NCBI RefSeq assembly: GCF_003075455.1
Contig: NZ_QDAE01000010.1
Coordinates: forward strand, 40,901-104,900
Reading direction: 5' to 3'
DNA length: 64,000 nucleotides
Origin: Arthrobacter sp. Bz4
GTDB taxonomy: Bacteria > Actinomycetota > Actinomycetes > Actinomycetales > Micrococcaceae
A model generated the notes under the pieces. That model was not told the origin of the DNA. It was given only the letters and a program-made list of their open reading frames with translations, and searched no databases. The translations under genes and the position numbers were made by a program. Each line of letters starts with the position of its first letter. Position 1 is the stretch's first letter. Positions 36,489 through 46,065 of this stretch are shown in pieces.

Positions 36489-36588
36489 CTGCAGTCCCTG
36501 CTCTCCTGTGTTGTGATCGCCGCTGCTTCACGGCGACCGGTGTGTGATTGAAGTCTGTTGTGTGTCTGAGATAGGACGGTTGCCCGGC

Positions 36589-37403
36589 CTACACCGCTAG
36601 CTTTCGCCGCAGTTCAGACAGCCTGGCGATTACCGTGGAGTCAACCACTTCATCGCCAACCTGGACGCGGACCCCGCCGATTAGCGACGGCTCCACTGTG
36701 ACATTGGTCCTGAGCTCGCGACCGAACAGGGAATTGAGGCCCTGCTGCAACCGTGCGAACTGTTCATCGGTCAGCGGACGGGTAACGCTGACGTTCGCAA
36801 TCCAGCGGTCGTGCCGTTTGGCCACGAGCTCTACGAACCGCTTCACCAAGTGAGTGGGCTTGATGCCGCGGGGCGCCTGAACTGCCTGACGCACCAACAG
36901 CTGCGCTTCGGCTCCGGCGTGTGGCACCAGTTTCAACGCGAGGTTTACCCTTGCGTCGACGGTTGCCTGCCGCTCGGACAGAGCGCGCTGCAATTCGTGG
37001 CTTGATTCAACGGTCCTGATGAAGTCGAAAAGGTCGTTTTCCAGACCCTCAAGACTCGTTGCACCATTGTCCCGGTTCTCCGCTACAGCAATTGCAGCGG
37101 TTGCGCCGAGGGTTTCCAGCGCGTCCCCGAGATCGCGGGCCACTGCCCAGCGCATGGAGACCAGATCCCTGACCACCGACGCTGTCTGCTCCGAGACCTT
37201 GCCAGCTACCAGGGTCGAAACCAGTGCGGCTTTATCCCTGCCTTCGCGGGAAGGATCGGTCAGCGCACGACGGAGACCGGCGTTGTTGTCGAGCATGTCG
37301 AGGACCCCGAAGAGTTCCTCGGCGAGCGACAGCGTTGCGCCGGGCAGACGGGTTTCCAGATCTTTGAGTGCCGTTGCCAGGGACTGGCTGGATACACCTG
37401 CCA

Positions 37404-37404
<1 letters not shown>
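36589..37404 (-). CDS. atpH: F1Fo ATP synthase delta subunit
   Basis: 271-residue stator subunit linking F1 to the b dimer. The C-terminal NVTVEPSLIGGVRVQVGDEV with VDSTVIARLSELRR is the conserved OSCP/delta signature. At ~100 residues longer than the E. coli protein it has an N-terminal helical extension (LDNNAGLRRALTDPSREGRD is still core). The actinobacterial delta is often larger; in mycobacteria it is fused to b. ATG shares one base with the atpF stop (TAATG), giving coupling. Confidence 0.95.
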
Positions 37405-37955
<551 letters not shown>

Positions 37956-38002
37956 TCACCCGTCTTTCTTTAGCTAGTCTATGGACCGTAGCGGACGCGT
38001 AA

Positions 38003-38218
38003 TTACGCGCCGATAACGAACGCGAAGACCAAGCCGAGGATGGCGAGTGCTTCAGTCAATGCCAGTCCGAGGAAGGCGATGGGCTGGAGGACCCGCTGGG
38101 CTTCTGGCTGACGCGCTACACCGTTGATGTATGCGGCGAAGACGAGTCCTACACCGATACCACCACCAATTGCGGAGAGACCGTATCCAACGAGGTTGAG
38201 GCTACCCTGTACTTCCAT
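38003..38218 (-). CDS. atpE: F1Fo ATP synthase c subunit
   Basis: 71-residue rotor-ring hairpin: helix one [20 protein letters not shown], the polar loop ARQPEA, then helix two with the ion-binding carboxylate Glu56 in [12 protein letters not shown]. No Na+-site residues (Gln/Ser pattern) are obvious, so proton coupling is the default. It is the target of bedaquiline-type drugs in mycobacteria. The gaps to atpF (50 bp) and atpB (104 bp) are short. Confidence 0.97.
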   Translation of the reverse strand: MEVQGSLNLVGYGLSAIGGGIGVGLVFAAYINGVARQPEAQRVLQPIAFLGLALTEALAILGLVFAFVIGA

Positions 38219-38322
38219 TGTGTTCCTTTCAAGATGCCGCTTGCTGCGACAGGTTGTTTGGGATCATCCCCGACGGGGAAGTCTGTATGTGTTAGTCGTG
38301 AAATTTAGGCTAGTCGTGAGGA

Positions 38323-39144
38323 CTAGTGAGCGTCGGCGTGGAGTGCGCCTTCGATGTAGATGGCTGCCAGCAGTGTGAACACGTACGCCTGGAGGATCAT
38401 GATCAGCACCTCAAGCATGTACATGGAGACAGCTCCCACCAGTACCAGAACGCTCGTACCCTGCAGCAGGATGTTTCCCGTCAGCACCATGTATTCAATG
38501 GCCGAACCGGCCAGGGTGATGATGAGGTGACCTGCCAGCATTGTGGCGAAGAGTCGGAGTGAGTGGGTCACCGGCCGGACGAGGAAGTTCGAGATGATCT
38601 CGATGGGTACCACGATCGGCAGGATGTACCAGGGAACTCCTGACGGGACAACTGCCAGTTTGAAGTAACGCAGTCCGTGCTTCTTGATACCAATGCCAAC
38701 CCAGAGGAGGTAGAAAATCGCCGCAATGGCGTAGGCGCTACCTGGATGGGAAAAGCTCGGCAGCTGAAGGAACGGAATGGCGCCGAAAATATTGTTCACG
38801 AGGACAAAGAAGAATGCGGTGAAGAGCCACGGCACATACTTCATGAAGTCCTTGCCGCCGATAATGTCCTTACCGATGGAGTTCCTGACGAATCCGTAAG
38901 CGGACTCCCCCAGAAACTGCATTTTGCCGGGGACCAGCTTTCCCTTGCGGGAGGCAATGATGAAGAAGATGGCAATAAAGATGACTGACAGGATGATCAT
39001 CAGCATCTGCTTGCCGAAGCCACCCTCGAACCAGACGCCGTATTCACCGCCCCACGGGAAAATATCCCGGTAGTGGGTGTCGTCAATTGTGGGGGCTATG
39101 AAACCCTCATCCGTTGTAGTGGCCGGGAGCGCAAGCGCGATCAA
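38323..39144 (-). CDS. atpB: F1Fo ATP synthase a subunit
   Basis: 273-residue proton-channel subunit. The essential Arg is in THSLRLFATMLAGH (about residue 195), with the conserved final helices after it. The N-terminus (MIALALPATTTDEG) lies before a periplasmic stretch with PTIDDTHYRDIFPW and at least five hydrophobic segments follow. It is the first canonical structural gene of the operon; AtpI-like genes precede it. Confidence 0.96.
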   Translation of the reverse strand: MIALALPATTTDEGFIAPTIDDTHYRDIFPWGGEYGVWFEGGFGKQMLMIILSVIFIAIFFIIASRKGKLVPGKMQFLGESAYGFVRNSIGKDIIGGKDFMKYVPWLFTAFFFVLVNNIFGAIPFLQLPSFSHPGSAYAIAAIFYLLWVGIGIKKHGLRYFKLAVVPSGVPWYILPIVVPIEIISNFLVRPVTHSLRLFATMLAGHLIITLAGSAIEYMVLTGNILLQGTSVLVLVGAVSMYMLEVLIMILQAYVFTLLAAIYIEGALHADAH

Positions 39145-39229
39145 CGCGTTTCCTCTCTGCAGTGTCCATCGTTGGGCAGGTTCTGATCGGGCATGGATTT
39201 ACTGCTCCGACACATTAAGTTTTCGACAT

Positions 39230-39571
39230 TCACTTAGGGTTCTCCCCAGCCTTCCCGCCACTGTCCCGCGGCGTCGAACCGGGATCAGCTGGTGTAGCGC
39301 GGGTGAGGTTATGCATATGGGAGAGGTAGAAACCCCCGACTGCACCCAAGAGACCTCCAACGAGCACTATCCATTGTGTTCCCAGGAGGTTGTCCAGCCC
39401 CCACCCTATCAAACTCCAGACGAGTATCCCGCCAATAATATAGCTAAAGACTGCTATCCCAGCGTTGTATCCACCCTCGCCGTAGGGGCCTCTGACGTCG
39501 TCGCTGGCGTCGGCTCGGGAGGCACCCTGCTGGGGGTCCTGAGGATGGGTTTCAGCCACGGTCGAACTCAT
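39230..39571 (-). CDS. AtpZ/AtpI-like small membrane protein
   Basis: 113 residues with two hydrophobic segments (IAVFSYIIGGILVWSLIGWG and IVLVGGLLGAVGGFYLSHM) and polar ends. GLDNLLGTQW fits the AtpZ/AtpI-like family, small proteins placed ahead of atpB that aid c-ring assembly or Mg2+ supply. It overlaps the gene upstream by 20 bp and is spaced 85 bp from atpB. Assignment rests on pattern and location; sequence evidence alone is modest. Confidence 0.75.
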   Translation of the reverse strand: MSSTVAETHPQDPQQGASRADASDDVRGPYGEGGYNAGIAVFSYIIGGILVWSLIGWGLDNLLGTQWIVLVGGLLGAVGGFYLSHMHNLTRATPADPGSTPRDSGGKAGENPK

Positions 39572-40055
39572 TTCCTGGTACCGGCGCTGTCGGCGCGGGG
39601 TCGTTGTAGAGCTGGTGCCGGGCCTTGGAGAAGACGTAGAGCTCCACCGTCTGCCACAGGATCACAGTTCCCACCGCTCCCCCGAAGAACCAGTTCGCCT
39701 CAAGCCAGGGTGGAGTGCCGAACACGAAGAGGACAACCGCGAACCCGACGACCTTGATGGCATAGGTTACGGCGAAGATGCCGATCGCGCCTGAGGGGTT
39801 GTTGCGGCCGGCGAAGTGACCGACCGCGAGGCTGATGCCGAAGAAAGCGACGACGACCGCGAACCCGAACAGCGCGCTCAAGGCAGCGCCCGGGCCAGTG
39901 ACGAAAGCCGCGACCGCAGCAGTCACAGCAATGGCTGAGGTAGTGACCAGAACGCATTTTTTCAGAATTCCCAACCACAGGGATCCCGAAGGATCAGCGG
40001 CGGGATGGGCAGTGCCTCGACGGGCACCGACGCCCGAGGCGTCAGGTGTGCTCAT
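39552..40055 (-). CDS. AtpI-like ATP synthase assembly protein
   Basis: 167 residues with four hydrophobic segments between about residues 30 and 130 and a polar N-terminus rich in Ala/Pro. The four-segment topology and the position directly ahead of the atp genes agree with the ATP synthase protein I superfamily, in which members help assemble the c-ring. WLEANWFFGGAVGTVILWQT is the best conserved stretch. It overlaps the 39230-39571 gene by 20 bp. Likely start ATG 40055. Confidence 0.75.
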   Translation of the reverse strand: MSTPDASGVGARRGTAHPAADPSGSLWLGILKKCVLVTTSAIAVTAAVAAFVTGPGAALSALFGFAVVVAFFGISLAVGHFAGRNNPSGAIGIFAVTYAIKVVGFAVVLFVFGTPPWLEANWFFGGAVGTVILWQTVELYVFSKARHQLYNDPAPTAPVPGNEFDRG

Positions 40056-40182
40056 AGGGAATCCATCCGTAGATTCGATGTGAGGGAAGTCCCCGACTCA
40101 GGCCACGGGATGAATGCCGCGGACTGCGGTTCAATTCTACCGTACATAGAAATAGCTCCGTGCTGGCTGAAGAGGTGGGGAC

Positions 40183-41199
40183 TTACGGTACGCGGGTGGC
40201 CCGCGCCCGTCCGGCAAAAATTCGTGGGGAATACAGATAAAGGGTCACTACTGCTGCGGCGAGAAGCGAGAAGGCGACCGCTCCGAGCGGCGATGCCGTC
40301 GCGGCAACAAATCCGGCGGCTCCGGTAAGCACCGATGCGCCGGTGACGACCAGCGCCGCCTGCACATGGGTCAGACCCACATCGGTGAGGCGTTGGTAGA
40401 CATGCTCCCGGTGGGAGGCGTACCAACGGTCACCGGCCCGGACCCGGCGCAGGAACGTAGTAAAGGTGTCAGCGAGGTAGATCAGCACCGGCGAGAGCAG
40501 ATACTCGAGGTACACGCCCGCGAGCAGGCCTGTCACCGCAATGGCTGCGATCGATGCGCCGAGCAGATAGCTCCCGACGTCGCCGAGGAAGACAAATCCC
40601 CTGCCCAGATTCCAGGGCAGGAACCCGGCGAATGCTGCCGCGACGACCAGGCCTGCGACGACCAGCCACAGCTGGCTGTTGAGGACCCCGGCCACGGCGT
40701 AGAACGCTCCGACTGCTACCCCGTGCAGGCCGGAGATCCCGTTGATTCCGTCCATAAAGTTGGCTGCGTTGACGTAGGCCGCCACCGCCAGTGCGCCGAC
40801 GGGGACCCACCAGAAGCTTTGGCCAATGGTCCACGCCAGGGCTGCTGTGCCCAGCGCGCCGATCGCCAGCTGCAGCACCGCACGCACCTGGATCGAGATG
40901 CCGCGGTAGTCTTCGACCCAGCCGAGCAGCGCCGCTGCCGAAAGCATCCCCAGGATAATCAGGATCAGCGACCGGTCAACAGCTACCAGGCCGGTAACAA
41001 GAGAAAGGATCAGACCCGCCGCGATTCCCACCGCAACGGTGATACCCACCCCCCGAATGACCACTGTGGTGTGGGAGGAGCGTTCATTGGGGATGTCCAG
41101 CACGCCCAGCTTTTCCAGCAGGGGTTTGAGGACAAAAGGCAGCACTGCACTGAGCACTAGGGCGGCCCCGACCACCACCGCCAGCTGCACGCTATACAC
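40183..41199 (-). CDS. Undecaprenyl-phosphate GlcNAc-1-phosphate transferase-like (MraY/WecA family)
   Basis: 338-residue polytopic membrane enzyme that transfers a sugar-1-P from UDP-sugar onto undecaprenyl phosphate, starting a glycan. Family motifs: AAYVNAANFMDGINGISGLH (Mg2+-binding Asp cluster), RGFVFLGDVGSYLLGASIA and the cytoplasmic RAGDRWYASHREHVYQR. It is in the WecA/WbpL subgroup (undecaprenyl GlcNAc-1-P transferase), not MraY proper, from the spacing of HREHVYQR. It overlaps the downstream end of the WbpM-like gene by 8 bp. Substrate sugar is inferred from this pairing: together they could build a dideoxy- or deoxy-sugar primed glycan. The atp genes follow, as in other actinobacteria. 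Confidence 0.9.
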   Translation of the reverse strand: MYSVQLAVVVGAALVLSAVLPFVLKPLLEKLGVLDIPNERSSHTTVVIRGVGITVAVGIAAGLILSLVTGLVAVDRSLILIILGMLSAAALLGWVEDYRGISIQVRAVLQLAIGALGTAALAWTIGQSFWWVPVGALAVAAYVNAANFMDGINGISGLHGVAVGAFYAVAGVLNSQLWLVVAGLVVAAAFAGFLPWNLGRGFVFLGDVGSYLLGASIAAIAVTGLLAGVYLEYLLSPVLIYLADTFTTFLRRVRAGDRWYASHREHVYQRLTDVGLTHVQAALVVTGASVLTGAAGFVAATASPLGAVAFSLLAAAVVTLYLYSPRIFAGRARATRVP

Positions 41200-43021
41200 C
41201 TTCGATTCCGCCCTTGCGCTTCCAGTCGACCAGGTTCAGATGCACCGGGTCCAGTGTTGACACCGACGTGTGGGAAATCTTGGGATGCAGGGGCCGCGCG
41301 CCGTCTTCGCCGAACCCCACCAGTTCCTCATGCAGCTTCTCCCCCGGTCTCAGCCCGGTGAATACCACTTCGATGTCCTTCCCGGACATGGCAATCATTC
41401 GCTGGGCGACGTCGAGAATTTTGACTGCCTCGCCCATATCCAGAATGAGTACCTCGCCTGGGCGTCCGATCGCCCCGGCCTGGATGACCAGCTGACATGC
41501 CTCGGGGATGGTCATGAAAAAGCGGGTGACCTCCGGGTCAGTCACAGTGATCGGTCCACCGACCCTGATCTGCTCGGTAAAGAGGGGCAGCATCGAACCT
41601 CTGCTCCCAATGACATTTCCGAACCGGACTGACACGTAGCTGTTTGCGGTCTGGCTGGCCTGCCAGGCGGTGAGCTTCTCGGCGACCCGTTTGGAATGTC
41701 CGAGCACACTTGTGGGGTTCGCGGCTTTGTCGGTCGAGATGTTGACAAAGTGCTTCACCCCCGCTGCCTTGGCCGCATTGAGCACATTCTGCGTGCCCAG
41801 CACGTTGGTCTTCCAGGCTTCCTCCGGGTACTGCTCCAGCAGTGACACATGTTTGAGCGCTGCTGCGTGGAACACCACCTCGGGCCGACGCTCCTCGAAA
41901 ATCCCGAGCAGCGTATCCGCGTCGCGGATATCGGCCAGTACCGTGTCTCTGCCGGTGAGCAGGCCGCGGCCCGTCATCGACAGTTGGGTGGTTTGCAGCC
42001 CGGTTTCGTCGCGGTCCAGCATGATCAGTTCGGCTGGGCTGAACTGCGCGAGCTGACGGCACAGTTCGGACCCGATAGACCCGCCCGCTCCGGTGACCAG
42101 AATCTTTTGCCCCGTGATGTAACCTGCCACCTCATCTGCATGGATGTCCACGGGCCGACGGCCGATCAGGTCTTCGACCGCAACTTCCCGGAAATCGGAG
42201 AATCCAGCACCGGATCCTCCGGTGGCCAGCATGTCGCGCAGCGGTGGGAGGACCAGAACCTTGATATTCATCCCAGCCACCAGATCCGACACCTTGCGCA
42301 CCTGCGCCGCCTCGACATCAGCGAAGGCGATCACCAGGACTGAGGCGCGGGTGCGGGCGATGATACCGGGGAGGTCTTCCAGCCGACCCAGTACAGGCAC
42401 CGTCGCCAGCCTGAGATGCTTCTTCGCCGGGTCGTCGTCGATCAGGCCCACCGGGAAATACGGGGATTCGCGGTCCTGGATCATCCGGCCGACAAGGGAC
42501 CCGCCGAGGAACCCTGCGCCGTAGATCAGGGTCCGCTGTGCGTCTTCGCCGGGTTTGGCTTTGCTCTCCACGAACATGCGCTTGAGATAGCGGGTCGACG
42601 CCATGAACATGCAGGCGAAGGGGAAAGCAATGATGCCGATACTGCGGGGGATCTCAATAATGGAGAAGAACACCACACTGACCAGCAGGAGGATCACCGA
42701 CACGATGACGGTCACGATGACCAGCAGCTTGGCTTCGTGGAAGCTGCCGAAGCTGTACCGGCCCCGGTACAGGGCAAAACTCAGGCCGACCGCGAGCTGG
42801 GCGACAAGCGCCACAGCGCAGAACACGACCACCCCGGTCATATTGATCTGGTTGATCAGCAGTTCATACCGAAGCACCAGGGCCAGAAGAATTGCGACAA
42901 TCCAGGCGACTGAGTCGAAAAGATACTGTGACCAGAGCCAGATTGCTGGCTTCTCCGATCGGGGCGTGGTGCGGTGTCCGGACCCGTCCCGGGCTGGATC
43001 CACGCTGTCAGCGAGTTTCAT
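41192..43021 (-). CDS. Membrane-anchored nucleotide-sugar 4,6-dehydratase-like protein (WbpM/CapD family)
   Basis: 609 residues. The N-terminus has four hydrophobic segments (about 30-150), then an NAD-binding domain with GAGFLGGSLVGRMIQD, a second Rossmann fold with KILVTGAGGSIGSELCRQLA (about residue 310), SAALKHVSLLEQYPEEAW-like sequence, FVNISTDKAANPTSVLGHSK with the catalytic STDK and Lys, and EVTRFFMTIPEACQLVIQAG. This is UDP-GlcNAc C4/C6 dehydratase-like. In the LGHSK position Leu replaces the Met seen in characterised enzymes. ATG 43021 follows AGGA; an earlier in-frame TTG would add four residues. It lies next to wecA-like and divergent from the first GT2. Confidence 0.9.
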   Translation of the reverse strand: MKLADSVDPARDGSGHRTTPRSEKPAIWLWSQYLFDSVAWIVAILLALVLRYELLINQINMTGVVVFCAVALVAQLAVGLSFALYRGRYSFGSFHEAKLLVIVTVIVSVILLLVSVVFFSIIEIPRSIGIIAFPFACMFMASTRYLKRMFVESKAKPGEDAQRTLIYGAGFLGGSLVGRMIQDRESPYFPVGLIDDDPAKKHLRLATVPVLGRLEDLPGIIARTRASVLVIAFADVEAAQVRKVSDLVAGMNIKVLVLPPLRDMLATGGSGAGFSDFREVAVEDLIGRRPVDIHADEVAGYITGQKILVTGAGGSIGSELCRQLAQFSPAELIMLDRDETGLQTTQLSMTGRGLLTGRDTVLADIRDADTLLGIFEERRPEVVFHAAALKHVSLLEQYPEEAWKTNVLGTQNVLNAAKAAGVKHFVNISTDKAANPTSVLGHSKRVAEKLTAWQASQTANSYVSVRFGNVIGSRGSMLPLFTEQIRVGGPITVTDPEVTRFFMTIPEACQLVIQAGAIGRPGEVLILDMGEAVKILDVAQRMIAMSGKDIEVVFTGLRPGEKLHEELVGFGEDGARPLHPKISHTSVSTLDPVHLNLVDWKRKGGIEGV

Positions 43022-43165
43022 GGTTCCTAACAACGGCTCGGCGAATGTTCAAACGTGCGCTGAGAGTCCTCACGGCAGAATCTCAGCCCGTGCTGGTGTA
43101 ATAGACTCTCTCTACCCGAGAATACTAACCGCACTACCCGGCCCTGACCGCCTTCGAGGCGTGTT

Positions 43166-44088
43166 GTGAGTGGACCGGAAAGGACTGTTTTGCAGGATAC
43201 CGTGGCCGTTGCGGCAGTGACTTTTGACCGCCCCGACGACCTCCGTACCCTCCTGCTGGCGTTGTCCCAACAGAGTGTGCCGCTCACATCGGTTGCATTG
43301 GTCGATTCCGGGACGCAGGATATCGAAGGCATTGCACGTGAATCCGATGCACCCGTGAACTACATCCGTTCCCTGAGCAACCTGGGCGGCGCCGGCGGTT
43401 TTTCCCTGGCGATCCTCTCCGCCATGGCCAGTGGTGCCGAGTGGGTCTGGATCATGGACGACGACGCCCACCCCGAGGACCCCGAGGCGCTTGGGACTCT
43501 ATTGGCGGCCGCCAAAGCCGAGGGACTCGACGTCGTCGTGCCCCTGATCGTGGCACCCGGCGAACCGACCAGGCTGTCCTTCCCGTTCCGGGTGGCGGGG
43601 CGATCGGTGCATGACCGGGCCGAGGTCGAGAAGCTGGGGATCATCAAGGATGTTGGCCAGTTTTTCAATGGTGCGCTGATTCGAACTGACGTTTTTTTCA
43701 GGGTGGGGCTCCCCGACCTGCGACTGTTCATCCGCGGTGATGAGACTGACTTCATGCTGCGCCTTCGTCGGGCCGGGATCCCCTTCGGCACCGTGACGAC
43801 AGTCGCCCTCAGCCATCCCCCCGGGTGGGCCGAGACGCAGCAGGTGCTCGGTGACCGGCTGCATGTCCTGGTGCCCGAGACCGCCTTCAAACGCTACTTC
43901 TATTACCGCAACCGCGGGTACCTCACCCGCCGGTATCTGCGGGTCAAATCGCTGGTCGCTGATGGGGTGGGTACCCGCTATATTTCCTGAAGCACCGCGA
44001 CCTCCGAGGATTCGCTGAGTGGTTCAAGGCCTATTCCACCGGTGTCCGCGGGCGTGGCTTCGGGCCACCGTCGGATCAGGGCTACTGA
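43166..44088 (+). CDS. Family 2 glycosyltransferase, frameshifted
   Basis: GT-A type transferase. AVTFDRPDDLRTLLLALSQQ and SNLGGAGGFSLAI lead to the metal-binding WIMDDDAHPED (about residue 100). IRGDETDFMLRLRRAGIPFG is the acceptor-proximal block. The frame from GTG 43166 ends prematurely after GVGTRYIS; the true tail lies in another frame as FLKHRDLRGFAEWFKAYS, RGRGFGPPSDQGY, ending at TGA 44086-44088. One base is missing near 43962-43985; adding a G to the run in GATGGGGTGGGTACC restores the frame. It is likely an error in the sequence or a recent lesion. Probably rhamnosyl- or galactosyl-type, judged from the DDD-type active site. Next GT2 starts 2 bp after its stop. Confidence 0.85.
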
Positions 44089-44089
44089 G

Positions 44090-45061
44090 GTGGCTTCCTC
44101 CGCCACGGCGGTGACGGTGGTTGTCACCACCTTCAACCGCGCCGGTTACCTGCGCGTCCTGCTGGAAACGATCGCACGCCTGGATCCCGCACCGAGCAGC
44201 GTCATCGTCGTCAATAACGCGAGCACCGACAACACCGACGAGGTGATCGCATCCGCGAACCTTCCCATGCCGTTGATCCATCATCGGTTGCGGAAAAACG
44301 TTGGCGGGTCCGGTGGTTTCTCGGTTGGGGCTGAGCGGGCCCTCGCCGAGGGTGCCGAATGGCTGTGGCTGATGGACGACGACGTCGAAGCCCTGCCTGG
44401 TGCGATCGCCGCGTTTCAGCCCTGGATGGGAACCTATCGGTGCCTTCACGGCCGCCGCTACGACCACTCCGGCAAGCCGTTTTTCTGGCAGCACCACTTC
44501 AATGCGTTCCTTGGCGTGCACTTCCCGGTCCGCGGCAACGTGTTCAGGCACCGTCCGGTGTTCCACACCAATGTTGGGTGTTTCGAGGGGATGCTGGTGC
44601 ACGCCGATGTGGTGCGCCGCGTTGGGCTACCGGATCCACGGTTTTTCCTCAACGGAGACGACACCACCTACGGTTGGCTGATCGCCCAGTCCGAACCGGT
44701 CGCCTATATCAATGAATATGTCCTGAAGAAGGCCAGACCGCAGAAGCAGATCGACCTTGGCGTGCGCCACCTGAATGATTCCAACGACCTGGGCCGCTAC
44801 TGCGGCATGCGGAACCGTGGCCACCTGGCGCGGTACCTGCGCGTCAATGGCAGGTTCAACCGTTGGGGGTTTGGCCTGGGAACCCTCCTGACTGCGGCCA
44901 AGGAGGTGCTCCGGCTGGTGGCTGTCGAGCACTCCCTGTCCGGTCTCGCTCCCCTGTGGCGGGGCTGGATCGAATCGCGGGGTATCCTCAGGGACCCCGA
45001 GTGGCAGCCAATGCCGCCGGTCGACCCCGACCGAACCACCCACGCGAAGGAAACCCGCTGA
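44090..45061 (+). CDS. Family 2 glycosyltransferase
   Basis: 323-residue GT2 enzyme with a GT-A fold: TVVVTTFNRAGYLRVLLETI opens the nucleotide-binding half, NNASTDNTDEVIAS follows, and the metal-binding motif LWLMDDDVEALPG is at about residue 95. FFLNGDDTTYGWLIAQSEPV is the acceptor-side ED motif, with a C-terminal region rich in Arg and Leu. It resembles the GlfT/rhamnosyltransferase types. GTG 44090 begins VASSATAVTVVV and follows the restored end of the first GT2; an earlier start would overlap that gene. The epimerase gene begins 2 bp after its stop codon, so the three genes form a single operon. Confidence 0.88.
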   Translation: MASSATAVTVVVTTFNRAGYLRVLLETIARLDPAPSSVIVVNNASTDNTDEVIASANLPMPLIHHRLRKNVGGSGGFSVGAERALAEGAEWLWLMDDDVEALPGAIAAFQPWMGTYRCLHGRRYDHSGKPFFWQHHFNAFLGVHFPVRGNVFRHRPVFHTNVGCFEGMLVHADVVRRVGLPDPRFFLNGDDTTYGWLIAQSEPVAYINEYVLKKARPQKQIDLGVRHLNDSNDLGRYCGMRNRGHLARYLRVNGRFNRWGFGLGTLLTAAKEVLRLVAVEHSLSGLAPLWRGWIESRGILRDPEWQPMPPVDPDRTTHAKETR

Positions 45062-45063
45062 CC

Positions 45064-46065
45064 ATGTCCTGGCTGATTCTCGGCGCCACCGGCTTTGTCG
45101 GATCGGCGATCCTGCAGGCCGCCGAGGCCGCGGGCCTCGACGTGGCTGGCGCTCCGGCGCCCAGACTCAGCAGCGAGGCGACGACGGTGGCCGAGCTTGC
45201 TGCCGAGGGATCCACCCATCCGACCCTCGCCGGGCTCACTGCCACGCTGGCAGGGGTTTCGGTGGTGGTGAACGCAGCAGGCCTGGCCGCACCCCGCAGC
45301 GGTGATACCCCCGAACTGCGTGGAGCGAATGCCCTGCTGCCAACAATCCTTGCGCAGGCCTGTGCAGCGGCCGGGGTCGATCGTCTAATCCACCTCAGCA
45401 GTGCTGCCGTCCAGGGGCAGCGGGACCAACTGGACGAGTCCCTGGACCTCGCCCCTTTTTCGGCCTATTCCCGGAGCAAGGCCCTCGGCGAGCAGGCTCT
45501 TCAGGCGGCGGCGTCCGCCTCACGCATTGTCATCGTCCGCGCCACCTCGGTTCAGGGTGCCAACCGGCCGACGACGACGGCGCTCGCCCGGTTGGCTGCC
45601 TCACCCCTGGCTTCCGTTGCAGCCCCTGGTACTGCCGCGACGCCGGTCACGTCCGTCGAATCACTGGCCGATTTTGTCGTCAAGGTGGGCACCTTTGAGG
45701 GACCGGTCCCGTTGGTCGTCCTCCAGCCGAGCGAGGGGATGTCCGTCCGCTCTGTCCTGGAGGCTGCGGGTGGTACGCCCATCGTGCTGCCGCGACGGCT
45801 GTGCCGCGTCCTGCTGCGCGCCGGCTACGCGGTATCGAAACTTGCCGGCGAACGGCTCCACGGCAGCCTGCGCCGGGTGGAGCTGATGTGGTTTGGCCAG
45901 GCCCAGGAGCCCGGTTGGGCGGCAGCCCAGGGCATCCGGGTCGAGCAACGTGTCAGCGGGGTGTTGGAGAGTGCGGCGTCCCGGCGTCGTCAGGGCCGGT
46001 CGGGCCGGCAGGGTCGCTCGGGCCGGCAGGGTCGCTCGGGCCGGCAGTCTCCGGCGAATCGGTAG
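45064..46065 (+). CDS. NAD-dependent epimerase/dehydratase (SDR) family protein
   Basis: 333 residues, extended SDR type. ILGATGFVGSAIL (about residue 5-17) is the NAD-binding glycine motif, and YSRSK (about residue 138) is the catalytic YxxxK in FSAYSRSKALGEQAL; LIHLSSAAV gives the Ser. This suggests a sugar nucleotide epimerase, reductase or dehydratase for the neighbouring glycan. The C-terminus from about residue 295 loses family likeness and becomes an Arg/Gly/Gln repeat (GRSGRQ units) encoded by an 18-bp tandem repeat; this part overlaps tsaC on the other strand. It may therefore be a read-through extension. It is the third gene of the glycosyltransferase operon. Confidence 0.85.
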   Translation: MSWLILGATGFVGSAILQAAEAAGLDVAGAPAPRLSSEATTVAELAAEGSTHPTLAGLTATLAGVSVVVNAAGLAAPRSGDTPELRGANALLPTILAQACAAAGVDRLIHLSSAAVQGQRDQLDESLDLAPFSAYSRSKALGEQALQAAASASRIVIVRATSVQGANRPTTTALARLAASPLASVAAPGTAATPVTSVESLADFVVKVGTFEGPVPLVVLQPSEGMSVRSVLEAAGGTPIVLPRRLCRVLLRAGYAVSKLAGERLHGSLRRVELMWFGQAQEPGWAAAQGIRVEQRVSGVLESAASRRRQGRSGRQGRSGRQGRSGRQSPANR

